A stretch of 64,000 nucleotides of DNA from Sporosarcina sp. JAI121 (GTDB lineage Bacteria; Bacillota; Bacilli; Bacillales_A; Planococcaceae). Under the pieces are notes generated by a model that made no database searches, was not told the origin of the DNA, and saw only the letters and a program-made list of their open reading frames with translations. Shown here one piece after another: positions 26,321-35,146 of this stretch; position 1 is the first letter of the stretch; each line of letters starts with the position of its first letter. The stretch lies in contig NZ_JACCCL010000001.1 of NCBI RefSeq assembly GCF_013408665.1, positions 2,096,610 to 2,160,609 of the forward strand, given 5' to 3'. The position numbers were made by a program, and so were the translations under genes.

Positions 26321-26338
26321 AGTAAACGGCCGTTTACT
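26321..26338. promoter_or_regulatory. 18-nt perfect palindrome in front of the transporter gene
   Basis: AGTAAACGGCCGTTTACT is self-complementary over 18 nt and ends 15 nt before the transporter start codon, between promoter region and ribosome site. It recalls catabolite cre sites but has two extra central bases, so the regulator is uncertain. Confidence 0.5.
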
Positions 26339-26524
26339 AACGAAAAGGAAGGTCCTTCAATGTAAGCGGATACAACGATCTCTGAATGATAGAAAGATTG
26401 TTTCCGCACAGAAAGTAAACCCTCTCATTTTCAAATTTTTCTATACTCAGAAATTTAGCACAAAGGAGATGATTGTATAAGTTTATGTAGATTAAAACAC
26501 TAGTAATCGTTCTGTTCTTTTTGT

Positions 26525-27235
26525 TCATTTTGTCCACGGAGTGTATTTACGCTCGGGCCGACCAATGTCCCCGTAGTTAAGTTGTGCTTCCGCTTTTTTA
26601 ACCGCCACTAGATATTCCAAATAGCGTCGGGCTGTGGAGCGGCTTACCCCTACTTTATTGCCGGCCTCCATTGCGGTCATCCCTGATTTTTCGCCTGTCT
26701 GTAAAGCGGCATCTATTTTATCCAATGTAATTTGATCGATGCCTTTTGGCAATACCCTTTCCGTAACAGCCCGAGAACCCGATACTGTTTGCAAACCTAT
26801 CAGCCGGTCGATTTCATCTTGTTCAAGCTCCTCCTTTGACATCAAAAAGTCGCGCTGATCCTTGAAGCGTCTCAACGTCTGCTCAAATCGAGCGAAATCT
26901 GCAGGTTTCACGATGTAATCGAAGATCCCGCCACGTAACGTTTCTGCAATTGTCCTCACTTCCCTGGCCGCCGTCACCATGATGATGTCAATTTCATTAA
27001 ACTCTTTCCGTAATTGCCAAAAGAGGCTCAATCCTTCCGTATCCGGTATATAAACATCCAACAATATGACTTGTGGTCCCTCCGTCTTGTTATTTCGCAG
27101 ATAGGCTAATGCATCTGCTCCCGTTTTAACCACTTCCAGTGCCATAAATCCAGCCACCTGGTCAACAAACTGACGATTGATATCAGCAATCCTAAAATCG
27201 TCCTCTATAATTAATACCCGTATCATTTCACTCAT
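26525..27235 (-). CDS. CitT/DcuR-like response regulator
   Basis: A 236-residue response regulator: receiver domain with acidic pair ED(11-12), phospho-acceptor D60 in ILLDVYIPD and a conserved lysine in DYIVKPAD; C-terminal helix-turn-helix GMTAMEAGNKVGVSRSTARRYL. This is the layout of CitT/CitB/DcuR regulators that respond to citrate or dicarboxylates. ATG 27235 has AAGGAGG 8 nt upstream and overlaps the kinase stop by 8 nt. It most likely activates the adjacent transporter gene. Confidence 0.9.
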   Translation of the reverse strand: MSEMIRVLIIEDDFRIADINRQFVDQVAGFMALEVVKTGADALAYLRNNKTEGPQVILLDVYIPDTEGLSLFWQLRKEFNEIDIIMVTAAREVRTIAETLRGGIFDYIVKPADFARFEQTLRRFKDQRDFLMSKEELEQDEIDRLIGLQTVSGSRAVTERVLPKGIDQITLDKIDAALQTGEKSGMTAMEAGNKVGVSRSTARRYLEYLVAVKKAEAQLNYGDIGRPERKYTPWTK

Positions 27236-28892
27236 TTTCCTGTCCTCCTTCTTGCGCGTGTTTCGGGATTGAAATAACAAAACAAGCCCCGCCAAGTTCA
27301 CTTTCCTCCAAATAGAGAGCACCGCCCACTTCGGCAATTTGTCGCTTCGTCAAAGCAAGTCCAAAGCCGCGATTCATGCCCGATTTGGAAGAATACCCTT
27401 GTTCAAATATTTTTCGGAACAGGTCTATATGAATTCCATCGCCTGAATCCTCGATTTCAAAAATGATTTCATCTCCTATATCAGTAAAAAATATCGATAT
27501 TTTCCGATGTGAAACGGGTTTCATTTTCACCGCATCCATCGCGTTATCAATCAAGTTACCAATACCGGTTAGTAGTGCCTCACCCATCTTTTCAGAAATG
27601 TGAGTTTTCAATACACTATCCGGATGAATCGTTAACTCAATTCCTGATTCATTCGCTTGATTCAATTTCCCCAATAAAATTCCGCTAATTAACGAATCCG
27701 ACACTTTCCCTATTAATACGCGAATCCAGTTTTTCTGCAGGTTACTCTCTTTTTGAATATAATCAATGACTTCCTCTTTCTTTCCTAGTTGTAGGGAGCC
27801 TAAAATCATGTATAACTTATTTGAAAATTCATGGGTTTGGGCTCTTAATACATCTGCATATAATTTAACCCGTGTCAGTTCTTTCGTTAACAACTCAATT
27901 TCAGTCTTATTCCGAAAAGTGGAAACCGTCCCCATAAACGTCTGTTCAAAATAGATGGGAACCGTGTTTACATAAACAATATTCTTGCCAATCAAAATCT
28001 CCTTATCCGACAGACCATTTACATCGGTCAACAATTCGGATAAATGGAAGATTGGGGATACTTCTTGTATCATTTTTCCCACGTAATAATCGGACGCAAG
28101 TTGTCTTTCGAATAATAAGCGTTGAGCGGCAGAATTCATCATCGTAATCATTCCGTTTGGATTTAATGCAACGATCCCTTCATGGGTCGACTGAAGAATT
28201 GTTTCTTTCTGGAATAATAAATGCGAAATTTCTTCAGGCTCCATTCCAAATAACACTTTTTTAATATACGATGCTATAATTACCGCTCCAAAGATTGCAA
28301 CTCCGGTAATAAGGGTAAGGACAAGCCATAAGTGGTGATTGTATTTTCGACTTATACTATGTATATTGTCGGCTAAAAAACCGACGGAAACCACACCGAC
28401 GATGTTACCTTCCAAGTATACGGGCACTTTCGCCCTTAATGAACTGCCTAAAGACCCGACCGCTTTCGAAACGTACGATTCGCCATATATTAACGCTCTC
28501 TTGTTATCCTCACCAATCATCTTTCTACCGATATGATCCGCTTTCGGATGGGCATATCTGATTTCCTCCATGTTTCCGATGACAATGAACTGAGCGCCAG
28601 TCGCCTCTTGAATCGGCGCAATGATCGGGTCGATTATAGAAGCGGGGTCGTCATCCTCAAATGCATTTGCCAACTCTGGAATACGCGCTACACTTTCGGC
28701 AACGCTAAGTGCTCGCTCCCCCATTTGAGTTTCTAACGTATCAGACATGAAATATCCGATGAAGAGACCCATTACTAAAACGACTGCAATGATTAAAATA
28801 CCTATTAAAAGAATCATTTTCATTTTCAAATTAATAACTATAGTTGGCTTATTATGAGGATTCTTAATGTCACTTTTCTGAAAATTAATCAT
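27228..28892 (-). CDS. CitS/DcuS-like sensor histidine kinase
   Basis: A 554-residue membrane kinase. Helix about 26-50, periplasmic-type PASp sensor about 51-185 with the ligand motif RYAHPKADHIGRKM, second helix about 188-210, cytoplasmic PAS about 225-330, phospho-acceptor H354 in RAQTHEFSNKLY, and an ATPase end with NLIDNAMDA and GFGLALTKRQI. CitA/DcuS-type sensors bind citrate or C4-dicarboxylates outside the cell. AAGGAG precedes ATG 28892. Operon: kinase, regulator, then transporter. Confidence 0.92.
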   Translation of the reverse strand: MINFQKSDIKNPHNKPTIVINLKMKMILLIGILIIAVVLVMGLFIGYFMSDTLETQMGERALSVAESVARIPELANAFEDDDPASIIDPIIAPIQEATGAQFIVIGNMEEIRYAHPKADHIGRKMIGEDNKRALIYGESYVSKAVGSLGSSLRAKVPVYLEGNIVGVVSVGFLADNIHSISRKYNHHLWLVLTLITGVAIFGAVIIASYIKKVLFGMEPEEISHLLFQKETILQSTHEGIVALNPNGMITMMNSAAQRLLFERQLASDYYVGKMIQEVSPIFHLSELLTDVNGLSDKEILIGKNIVYVNTVPIYFEQTFMGTVSTFRNKTEIELLTKELTRVKLYADVLRAQTHEFSNKLYMILGSLQLGKKEEVIDYIQKESNLQKNWIRVLIGKVSDSLISGILLGKLNQANESGIELTIHPDSVLKTHISEKMGEALLTGIGNLIDNAMDAVKMKPVSHRKISIFFTDIGDEIIFEIEDSGDGIHIDLFRKIFEQGYSSKSGMNRGFGLALTKRQIAEVGGALYLEESELGGACFVISIPKHAQEGGQENE

Positions 28893-29055
28893 AGCGTGCC
28901 GCTCCTTACTATCCGAATAATAGCTGAAAACGAAATATAGCAGACAGAACCTTGAATAGCAATATGCCGAAGTATTGCGCGCGCCTACAATTCATCAAGC
29001 TATAACTACAAATCAAAAAAACTTGCCCAATAGAATGGACAACCTTTTATAGCCA

Positions 29056-29265
29056 TTATTCAAGTATCGTTAACTTCACTTTTTGCGGCCCCATTTAAAG
29101 GCTTCAATTTTTGTCGGGATGAATACATCGATTTTATTTCCTTTAATCGCACTACCGTTATCACCTGCGATTGCATACCTATGTTTGGGATGATGCTGAA
29201 ATTCCCTGTGCTTCGCCGATCAATAATGCAATCATTAAAGTTTGTGTCAAGAGTATATTTTTCAT
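29056..29265 (-). pseudogene. Decayed LysM/3D cell-wall protein gene (paralogue of the gene at 29438)
   Basis: Starting at ATG 29265, behind AAGGAGA, the minus strand encodes a signal peptide (MKNILLTQTLMIALLIG) that stops after 28 codons. Directly beyond that stop, the frame YAIAGDNGSAIKGNKIDVF then IPTKIEAFKWGRKK matches the end of the intact paralogue (29438-30034). The LysM and most of the 3D domain are deleted, and one missing A after GRKK shifts the frame; with it restored the end reads VKLTILE-stop. A complete WalR box remains upstream (29315-29331). Confidence 0.85.
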
Positions 29266-29314
29266 TTACCCGTCTCCTTGTTTTGTATTCTATGGGACAG
29301 CATGTTCAGTATTT

Positions 29315-29331
29315 ATTACAAGGAGATTACA
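29315..29331 (-). promoter_or_regulatory. WalR box upstream of the pseudogene
   Basis: The minus strand reads TGTAAT-CTCCT-TGTAAT, a perfect match to the WalR consensus of two TGTWAH hexamers spaced by 5 nt. Confidence 0.75.
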
Positions 29332-29393
29332 AGGTATTATCTTTTCATTACGAATTACAAAAAATGATATGCCGGTATTTGAATTTTTCGCAT

Positions 29394-29427
29394 AAAAAAA
29401 GCCCAACTCTCCTATCGGAAAGTTGGC
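29394..29427 (-). terminator. Terminator after the LysM/3D gene
   Basis: On the minus strand GCCAACTTTCC / GGAGAGTTGGGC form a stem followed by TTTTTTT, 10 nt past the stop codon. Confidence 0.9.
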
Positions 29428-29437
29428 ATCTTATGAT

Positions 29438-30034
29438 TTAATCAAGTATTTTTATTTTCACTTTTTTGCGGCCCCATTTATAAGCTTCGCTTTTAGTAGG
29501 GAAAAACACATCAATCTTGTTTCCTTTGATTGCGCTTCCCGTATCACCGGCGATAGCATAGCCGTATCCTTCTACGTAGACCTTCGTTCCAAGTTTAATG
29601 ACTTTCGGGTCGACGGCGATGACTTTCAAATCCGGGTTACTTTTTAGGTTGATGCCCGTTTTCGTTATGCCTGTACACCCATTGCAGCTCGCTGTAAACG
29701 CACTCGCCGAAACAGTGAATTCTTTGACAACGTTATCGGAATCGGAGCGTGATGGTGTTTTAGCCATTGACTTGACTGCTTTTTTCGTTGTAGTCGACTT
29801 ATTAACCGTTTTCCCTTTTGACGTGACTTTCAGATTCGTGTTTGGATGTATTATGTCTGATTTCAAGTTGTTCCATGATTTTATATTTGAAACGGAGACT
29901 TTATGCATCTTGGCGATTTTAAACAAAGTATCGCCTTTCTTGACTGTGTAATTTGAAGATGCTGCCCAGCTCTCTTGTGCCCCGCTGACCAATAATGCAA
30001 TCGTAAGAACGAATGTAAACAGAAGTTTTCTCAA
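29438..30034 (-). CDS. yocH: Secreted LysM plus 3D-domain cell-wall protein (YocH-like)
   Basis: A 198-residue secreted protein: signal peptide (MRKLLFTFVLTIALLVSGA), one LysM peptidoglycan-binding domain (YTVKKGDTLFKIAKMHKVS, about 28-72), a Ser/Thr/Lys linker, and a C-terminal 3D domain (about 103-198) with the aspartates in VIAVDPKVIKLG, AGDTGSAIKG and NKIDVFF. Homologues such as YocH are muralytic, MltA-like wall enzymes controlled by WalRK. A WalR box at 30083-30099 agrees. A truncated paralogue lies just downstream (29056). Confidence 0.9.
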   Translation of the reverse strand: MRKLLFTFVLTIALLVSGAQESWAASSNYTVKKGDTLFKIAKMHKVSVSNIKSWNNLKSDIIHPNTNLKVTSKGKTVNKSTTTKKAVKSMAKTPSRSDSDNVVKEFTVSASAFTASCNGCTGITKTGINLKSNPDLKVIAVDPKVIKLGTKVYVEGYGYAIAGDTGSAIKGNKIDVFFPTKSEAYKWGRKKVKIKILD

Positions 30035-30082
30035 TCCCTCTACTCCCTGCTATTTAGTCTATACTTATAATAGCAATCAACT

Positions 30083-30099
30083 ATTACAGGAACATTACA
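30083..30099 (-). promoter_or_regulatory. WalR box upstream of the LysM/3D gene
   Basis: The minus strand reads TGTAAT-GTTCC-TGTAAT, a perfect WalR direct repeat, followed 11 nt later by a TATTAT-like -10. WalR control is the known mode for yocH-type genes. Confidence 0.8.
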
Positions 30100-30161
30100 T
30101 TAACCTACCGTTACCGTTACAAAAGTGTCGTATTTTATCACATGCTAAGAGGTGTACCTAA

Positions 30162-30680
30162 ATGGAAAATATTATTATCCGCAGAGCGAGAAGGAATGAC
30201 GCGATAGCCGTTACTGATGTTCTCGTAAAGAGCCAACGGTTTACGTATGAAAAGCTTTATTCCAAGGATTATATCAATAAACTGATTGACCACTATTACA
30301 ATGTGGAACGCATTGAACAAGAAATCGTCTCTATTAGTGAAAAGTGGCACGGATATTTCATCGCGGAGTGTCAAGGAAAGATTTTGGGGGCGATCGGTGG
30401 CGGGATGAAGGATGATACATCTGGAGAAGTATATGTCTTCTATTTACAGCCGGAATTGCGTGGAAAGGGGATTGGTACACGGCTCCTTGATTTTTATACT
30501 AAAATACAGAAATATACATACGGCGCAAAAGAACAATGGGTTTCCGTCGCAAAAGGAAACGAGTATGGTATCCCTTTCTATGAGGCACGCGGCTTCATCT
30601 TCCAGCATGAAGAACCAGCATACGGTACATCTATAGAAGAATTGGATGTCTCAATGAAATATAGACGTAATTTAAAGTAA
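30162..30680 (+). CDS. GNAT family N-acetyltransferase
   Basis: A 172-residue GNAT protein: EVYVFYLQPELRGKGIGTRLLDFY carries the acetyl-CoA pyrophosphate-binding R/QxxGxG/A loop (RGKGIG), and the end FYEARGFIFQHEE is the typical last motif. Substrate unknown. The ribosome site AAGAGGTG precedes ATG 30162. Divergent from the LysM/3D gene; followed after 15 nt by the VanZ gene, so probably one transcript. Confidence 0.88.
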   Translation: MENIIIRRARRNDAIAVTDVLVKSQRFTYEKLYSKDYINKLIDHYYNVERIEQEIVSISEKWHGYFIAECQGKILGAIGGGMKDDTSGEVYVFYLQPELRGKGIGTRLLDFYTKIQKYTYGAKEQWVSVAKGNEYGIPFYEARGFIFQHEEPAYGTSIEELDVSMKYRRNLK

Positions 30681-30695
30681 AGCAAGGTGATTTTA

Positions 30696-31283
30696 ATGTC
30701 GACAATTTTAGGGTATATCTCGGAGATGATTCCTTATTTATTCGTTGCTTTGCCAATCATCCTCCTCTATCGAACCATTTACAATAGAATGCGCGGATAC
30801 GGGAAAACTAATGTGCATCGTGAAATAGGCGTTACCTTCTTTCTAGTATTCATGACAGCGTTATTTTCACAGACCATCCTGACGTTCCTTTACACAGGGC
30901 CGGCCGTTACGCGTTCGTTTTCAAATGTGAATCTCATACCGTTCAGAGTTTTTCTGGATAATTATTATGCCATTACAGAATTGAATTATTGGCAGCCGTT
31001 CATTATCAACTTTTTAGGCAACATATGCATTTTTATGCCGATTGGCTTTATGATCCCATTATTGTGGAGCAGATTTGATCGTTTCTGGAAAGTCGCATTT
31101 ATCGGATTGGGCATTTCTCTTTTTATCGAAACTATACAATTAACACAGGCAAGAAGTAGCGATATCGATGATTTATGGCTGAATACAACGGGCAGTATGC
31201 TTGGGTATTGCACTTTTCTCGCCATAAAGAAACTCTTTCCTGCTGTCCCTGGGTTCTTCAAAAAAAGTAATTTCCACATGTAA
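30696..31283 (+). CDS. VanZ-family membrane protein
   Basis: A 195-residue protein with about four to five membrane helices and the VanZ motif pattern NLIPFRVF ... NFLGNICIFMPIGFMIPLLW ... ETIQLTQARSSDIDDLWLNTTGSMLGY. VanZ proteins lower teicoplanin susceptibility in some hosts, but most chromosomal members have no known function. ATG 30696 was chosen for AAGGTG at good spacing; GTG 30687 is an alternative. Located in a two-gene unit with the acetyltransferase. Confidence 0.88.
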   Translation: MSTILGYISEMIPYLFVALPIILLYRTIYNRMRGYGKTNVHREIGVTFFLVFMTALFSQTILTFLYTGPAVTRSFSNVNLIPFRVFLDNYYAITELNYWQPFIINFLGNICIFMPIGFMIPLLWSRFDRFWKVAFIGLGISLFIETIQLTQARSSDIDDLWLNTTGSMLGYCTFLAIKKLFPAVPGFFKKSNFHM

Positions 31284-31296
31284 TATATTGCATATC
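31281..31296. promoter_or_regulatory. Candidate operator upstream of the GntR gene
   Basis: TAATATATTGCATATC lies immediately before the -35 of the GntR-family gene; a 15-of-16 match occurs on the other strand upstream of brnQ (35095-35115) and a weaker one at 35050-35070. Confidence 0.45.
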
Positions 31297-31325
31297 TTCC
31301 AACTGGCGTCATTTTATTGTATACT
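31297..31325 (+). promoter_or_regulatory. Promoter of the GntR gene
   Basis: TTCCAA, 17-nt spacer, TATACT. The -10 is embedded in TTGTATACTA, which fits the NGT-N2-ACN core of GntR/FadR operators, suggesting autoregulation. Confidence 0.5.
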
Positions 31326-31361
31326 AGAGAAATAATGACATATACAGGATGGTGATTCGCA

Positions 31362-32024
31362 ATGCCTATACCGACAAATCATGCAATGCCTTTACGTGTT
31401 TCAGCTAAGGAAAATGCATTTAACCAACTTCAGCAGTGGATTATTGATGGTACTTTGCGTCCAGGTGAAAAACTGAACGATACAGAACTCGCTCAAGCTT
31501 TGGGCGTTAGCAGGACGCCTATCCGGGAATCCCTACAACTGCTTGAAGTACAGGGATTTGTGAAAATGTACCCTGGAAAAGCGACACAGGTGACGGAAGT
31601 GGAAAAAGACTCCATCAAAGACCTTCTGCCACCGCTTGCCGCATTACAAGCATTATCCGCTGAACTGGCAATTCCTCAACTTACTGAAGAGACGATTGCC
31701 TTACTTGAAAGCACGAATAGAAGATTCGCCCATGCCGTCTATACGGAAGATTATTTTGCTGCATTGAAAATCGATGAAGAGTTTCACCAGATTATTGTTG
31801 ATGTAGCAAACAATCCATACATCATAACAATGGCTGCATCACTTCAAGCACATGTCAGAAGATTATTTTTCCATAACTCGATTATTTTGACTGAAAAGTC
31901 GATTGATGAACATGATAAAATCATTAGCTTAATGAAAGAACGGGATGCAGTAGCGGTTTCCTCCATTATGCGCGGAAATTGGCTACGTGCGATTGAGGAA
32001 TTCCGTTCTCTGAAATCCAATTAA
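31362..32024 (+). CDS. GntR/FadR-subfamily transcription regulator
   Basis: A 220-residue regulator: winged helix about 15-75 with the GntR signature GTLRPGEKLNDTELAQALGV and SRTPIRESLQLLE, then an all-helical FCD-type effector domain with metal-site residues (D in KIDEEFH, H in EFHQIIV, and later EHDKI). FCD regulators sense organic acids such as pyruvate, lactate or short acyl groups. Flanked by cstA (convergent), and shares a sequence motif with the brnQ promoter. The effector is unknown. Confidence 0.9.
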   Translation: MPIPTNHAMPLRVSAKENAFNQLQQWIIDGTLRPGEKLNDTELAQALGVSRTPIRESLQLLEVQGFVKMYPGKATQVTEVEKDSIKDLLPPLAALQALSAELAIPQLTEETIALLESTNRRFAHAVYTEDYFAALKIDEEFHQIIVDVANNPYIITMAASLQAHVRRLFFHNSIILTEKSIDEHDKIISLMKERDAVAVSSIMRGNWLRAIEEFRSLKSN

Positions 32025-32027
32025 CCA

Positions 32028-32067
32028 CAAAAAGCCGGTCCTCTTAAATGAGGAACCGGCTTTTTTC
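32028..32067. terminator. Bidirectional terminator GntR gene/cstA
   Basis: AAAAAGCCGGTCCTC, short loop, GAGGAACCGGCTTTTTT, between convergent genes. Confidence 0.92.
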
Positions 32068-32076
32068 ATTGATTGT

Positions 32077-33510
32077 TCAAGATTCAAGTAATACTTTTTT
32101 CGTCGCAGCTTGTTTGTGACGGACAATCAGCCGTATATAGAACGCTGTAACACCGGTGGTCAAGATTGCTCCAATGATAATTGATAAATTGTAGTCCATA
32201 TTGAACCCTTCGGGCGCGTAGAAAATATACGTGCAAACTACGCCGGTCATAAAGAGGGCTGGCACTCCCGCAATATAATGCGATTTACCTGTTTTAAGCA
32301 AAAACGAAACCGCAGTCCATAGCATAATTGTTGCTGATAGCTGGTTCGTCCATCCAACATAACGCCATAAAAACGTATAGTCGATAGTTGATAATAAAAA
32401 CATTGGTATCCCAAGGACAATTGTTATTCCGAAAACGATAACTTTTTTGTCGGGATTGACCCATTTCGAAATTGATTCAGTCGCAATCATGCGTGAAGAA
32501 CGTAGAGCTGTATCCCCCGTTGTAATCGGTAAGATTATTACGGCTAGAATCGCCAATATACCCCCTACCGTCCCTAAAAGCGAAGTCGAGATTTCATTGA
32601 CAACACCTGCTGGCCCTCCGGCCGCCAGTGCTGCTTGTAAACCGCCTGTCCCACCAAAGAAAGTCATTCCCGCGGCAGCCCAGATCAGAGCGATAACCCC
32701 TTCCGCAATCATTGCGCCATAGAAGATTTTACGTCCTTCCGTCTCTTTTTTCATCGTTCTGGAAACGATCGGGCTTTGAGTCGAGTGGAATCCTGAAATT
32801 GCACCGCACGAAATCGTCACCATAAGGAGCGGCCAAATAGGTAAGTCACCTGGATGTAAGTTCTCCATTGTCAGGTTCGGTATCGGTTTACCGCCAAAAA
32901 TGAGCGCAACAGCGATTGCTACCGCCATGAAAATTAGGATTGCTCCGAATATAGGATAGATTCTCCCGATGATTTTATTAATCGGCAAAATTGCTGCGAG
33001 AATAAAATAACCGAATACGAGAATGAGTGCCGCCATGAAATTGAGCGGTGTAATCTGTGCAATTAATTGTGCCGGACCCGCGGTGAATGCAGCTGCAACT
33101 AGAATCATCAGCACGATTGAAATAATCGTAATCGACTTTTTAGCAAAATTACCAAGATACTTTCCGACAATTGTCGGGAATTGGGCACCGCCATGTTTCA
33201 AAGAGAGCATTCCAGAAAAGTAATCATGCACGCCACCCGCGAAAATAGTTCCAAAAACAATCCATATGAACGCTACCGGACCGTACAACGCACCCGCAAC
33301 AGCACCGAAAACCGGACCTAGTCCTGCAATGTTCAATAATTGGATGAGCCATCCTCTCCACCAGCTCATCGGTACATAATCCATTCCATCATTCACCGTA
33401 TATGCCGGTGTTTGCCTGGCATCATTCACACCGAACGATTTTTCAACAACTTTCGAATAAACTGCGTAGCCGGCGAAAAGTAAAATCAGTGATGCAAAAA
33501 ACGTTACCAT
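32077..33510 (-). CDS. cstA: Carbon starvation protein CstA-family transporter
   Basis: A 477-residue polytopic protein with about 13-14 helices. GMDYVPMSWWRGWLIQLLNI, GPVFGAVAGALYGP, GGVHDYFSGMLSLKHGG and CGAISGFHSTQSPIVSRT are CstA family motifs. Members import peptides or pyruvate and are induced at carbon limitation. The length matches the short (about 480-residue) Bacillus version. GGGGGAAG precedes ATG 33510. Convergent with the GntR gene, which may control it. Confidence 0.92.
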   Translation of the reverse strand: MVTFFASLILLFAGYAVYSKVVEKSFGVNDARQTPAYTVNDGMDYVPMSWWRGWLIQLLNIAGLGPVFGAVAGALYGPVAFIWIVFGTIFAGGVHDYFSGMLSLKHGGAQFPTIVGKYLGNFAKKSITIISIVLMILVAAAFTAGPAQLIAQITPLNFMAALILVFGYFILAAILPINKIIGRIYPIFGAILIFMAVAIAVALIFGGKPIPNLTMENLHPGDLPIWPLLMVTISCGAISGFHSTQSPIVSRTMKKETEGRKIFYGAMIAEGVIALIWAAAGMTFFGGTGGLQAALAAGGPAGVVNEISTSLLGTVGGILAILAVIILPITTGDTALRSSRMIATESISKWVNPDKKVIVFGITIVLGIPMFLLSTIDYTFLWRYVGWTNQLSATIMLWTAVSFLLKTGKSHYIAGVPALFMTGVVCTYIFYAPEGFNMDYNLSIIIGAILTTGVTAFYIRLIVRHKQAATKKVLLES

Positions 33511-33605
33511 TTACGCTTCCCCCTTTTAATATGTATAAAACAATACACTGATTATTATATATTATCAATTATATAAAACAAGAGGGAATATTATTGCAAT
33601 AGCAT

Positions 33606-33645
33606 AAAAAAGCCTTCACCACTTGTGAAAAGTGATGAAGACCCA
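33606..33645 (-). terminator. Terminator after brnQ
   Basis: On the minus strand CTTCATCACTT / AAGTGGTGAAG followed by GC and TTTTTT, 10 nt downstream of the brnQ stop. Confidence 0.88.
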
Positions 33646-33654
33646 GTTACCATA

Positions 33655-35013
33655 TTATTGAGCTTGTACTGTTGATGGCCTTAGCAAACGAACCGCTACA
33701 CCCGTAATCAGCATAACCGCGAGGACTGGCAACAACCATCCTAAGCCTTCATTATAAAATGGTAAAACATTTTCATAGAAGGAAACAATCGGCGCCATCC
33801 ATCCGAAATAGTCGATTTCAAGTAACTTGCAAAGTGTCTTCAATCCGTCTATCGAGCTGATCATGAATGTTACAGCTGTTGCAGAAATATAGACCACTCT
33901 TGAATGATTGAACAATGGCGACGTGAAAGTCAATAGTATTAGAACAACAGCTAGCGGGTAAAGGAACATCAATACTGGAATCGAATACGTAATGATGTTT
34001 GACAAACCAAAGTTCGCGACAACGAAACAAAATACAGTAAAGAACATAACAAACGCCTTATAACTGATCTTCGGCATAAGTGTATGGAAATACTCTCCAC
34101 AAGCCATTATCAACCCGATGCTAGTCGTCAAGCATGCAAGGATGATAACAACCGCGAGCATGATAGAACCAAATGTGCCGAAATAATACGATGATGCACT
34201 GCTTAACACAGGTCCACCCGTGTCAAAAAGTCCGAAAACCTGCGTGCTCGTTGCTCCCAAGTACGCAATTCCGACGTAAAGGATTGCAAGGAAGGCTGTT
34301 GCAACGGCGCCTGATTTTGCTGTTGCTACTAAAATACCTTTTTTAGTCGTTACACCCATCGAGCGGATGACGTTGATAACGATAATTCCAAATACAAGTG
34401 ATGCAAGTGCATCCATCGTGTTATATCCTTCCGTAAATCCTTTCATGAATGCTCCGCTTGCATAGGCATCTTGCGGGGATTCAATCCCACCCATCGGTTT
34501 CACTACAACCATGACCAGTAAAACAAGAAGTAGGATAATGATTGCTGGTGAAAGAATCTTGCCGACGCGGTCGACTAATTTTGCCGGATTCAACGACAGC
34601 CACAAAGTAATGCCGAAGAACAGCAAAGTGAAAATGATTAAAGCAATCCGTGTATATTCCTCACCGATAAATGGAGATATACCGACATCAAATGCAACTG
34701 CACCTGTACGGGGAGCCGCAAAAAACGGGCCGATTGTCAGATATAGAAGTGACGTGAAAATCACTGCATATGCCGGATGAATTCTGCTCGCCAAGTCTTG
34801 TAAGTTACGGCTGCCTGAGAAGCCTATCGCCAAAATTCCAAGAAACGGCAGCCCCACTCCCGTAATCAAAAACCCGAAAACAGCGGACCAAATATTTGTT
34901 CCGGCATACTGTCCAAGCTGTGCGGGGAAAATCAGATTGCCTGCCCCAAAAAATAGTGCGAATAACATGACCCCAATTATTAGATATGATGAAAATGGTA
35001 GTTTCTTTTCCAT
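33655..35013 (-). CDS. brnQ: Branched-chain amino acid transport carrier BrnQ
   Basis: A 452-residue sodium- or proton-coupled leucine/isoleucine/valine symporter with about 12 helices. MLFALFFGAGNLIFPAQLGQ is the diagnostic N-terminal BrnQ motif, and TIGPFFAAPRTGAVAFDVG follows in helix 3. ATG 35013 was chosen because GGGGGA lies upstream and the motif then starts at the usual position; a longer reading from 35103 runs through the promoter region. Two copies of a TGCAATATAT-type element stand upstream. Confidence 0.93.
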   Translation of the reverse strand: MEKKLPFSSYLIIGVMLFALFFGAGNLIFPAQLGQYAGTNIWSAVFGFLITGVGLPFLGILAIGFSGSRNLQDLASRIHPAYAVIFTSLLYLTIGPFFAAPRTGAVAFDVGISPFIGEEYTRIALIIFTLLFFGITLWLSLNPAKLVDRVGKILSPAIIILLLVLLVMVVVKPMGGIESPQDAYASGAFMKGFTEGYNTMDALASLVFGIIVINVIRSMGVTTKKGILVATAKSGAVATAFLAILYVGIAYLGATSTQVFGLFDTGGPVLSSASSYYFGTFGSIMLAVVIILACLTTSIGLIMACGEYFHTLMPKISYKAFVMFFTVFCFVVANFGLSNIITYSIPVLMFLYPLAVVLILLTFTSPLFNHSRVVYISATAVTFMISSIDGLKTLCKLLEIDYFGWMAPIVSFYENVLPFYNEGLGWLLPVLAVMLITGVAVRLLRPSTVQAQ

Positions 35014-35049
35014 AATTCCAGTTCCCCCTTGATGTAAAAGACCTTTTCG

Positions 35050-35115
35050 TATATGCAATATATCGCTGAAATTAATAATACTCTTATCTATCGTGAAATG
35101 CAATATATTACTGAA
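35050..35115 (-). promoter_or_regulatory. Direct-repeat elements upstream of brnQ
   Basis: TATGCAATATATCGCTGAA (from 35052) and AATGCAATATATTACTGAA (from 35097) are 45 nt apart and share about 16 of 19 bases; the reverse complement of the second matches the site before the GntR gene. Confidence 0.5.
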
Positions 35116-35146
35116 TTCTTTTTTTATTTTCCATTATGAGGTAGGT

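Noticed and set aside
25624..26322. 232-codon plus-strand open frame
   Set aside because: Antisense to the CitMHS transporter; composition reflects the complement of membrane helices.
26321..26338. Canonical CcpA cre site
   Set aside because: The palindrome has two extra central bases (GGCC) compared with cre, so it is listed only as an unassigned operator.
29171..29441. Two short overlapping plus-strand frames
   Set aside because: They overlap the pseudogene remnant and its WalR box, without ribosome sites or recognisable motifs.
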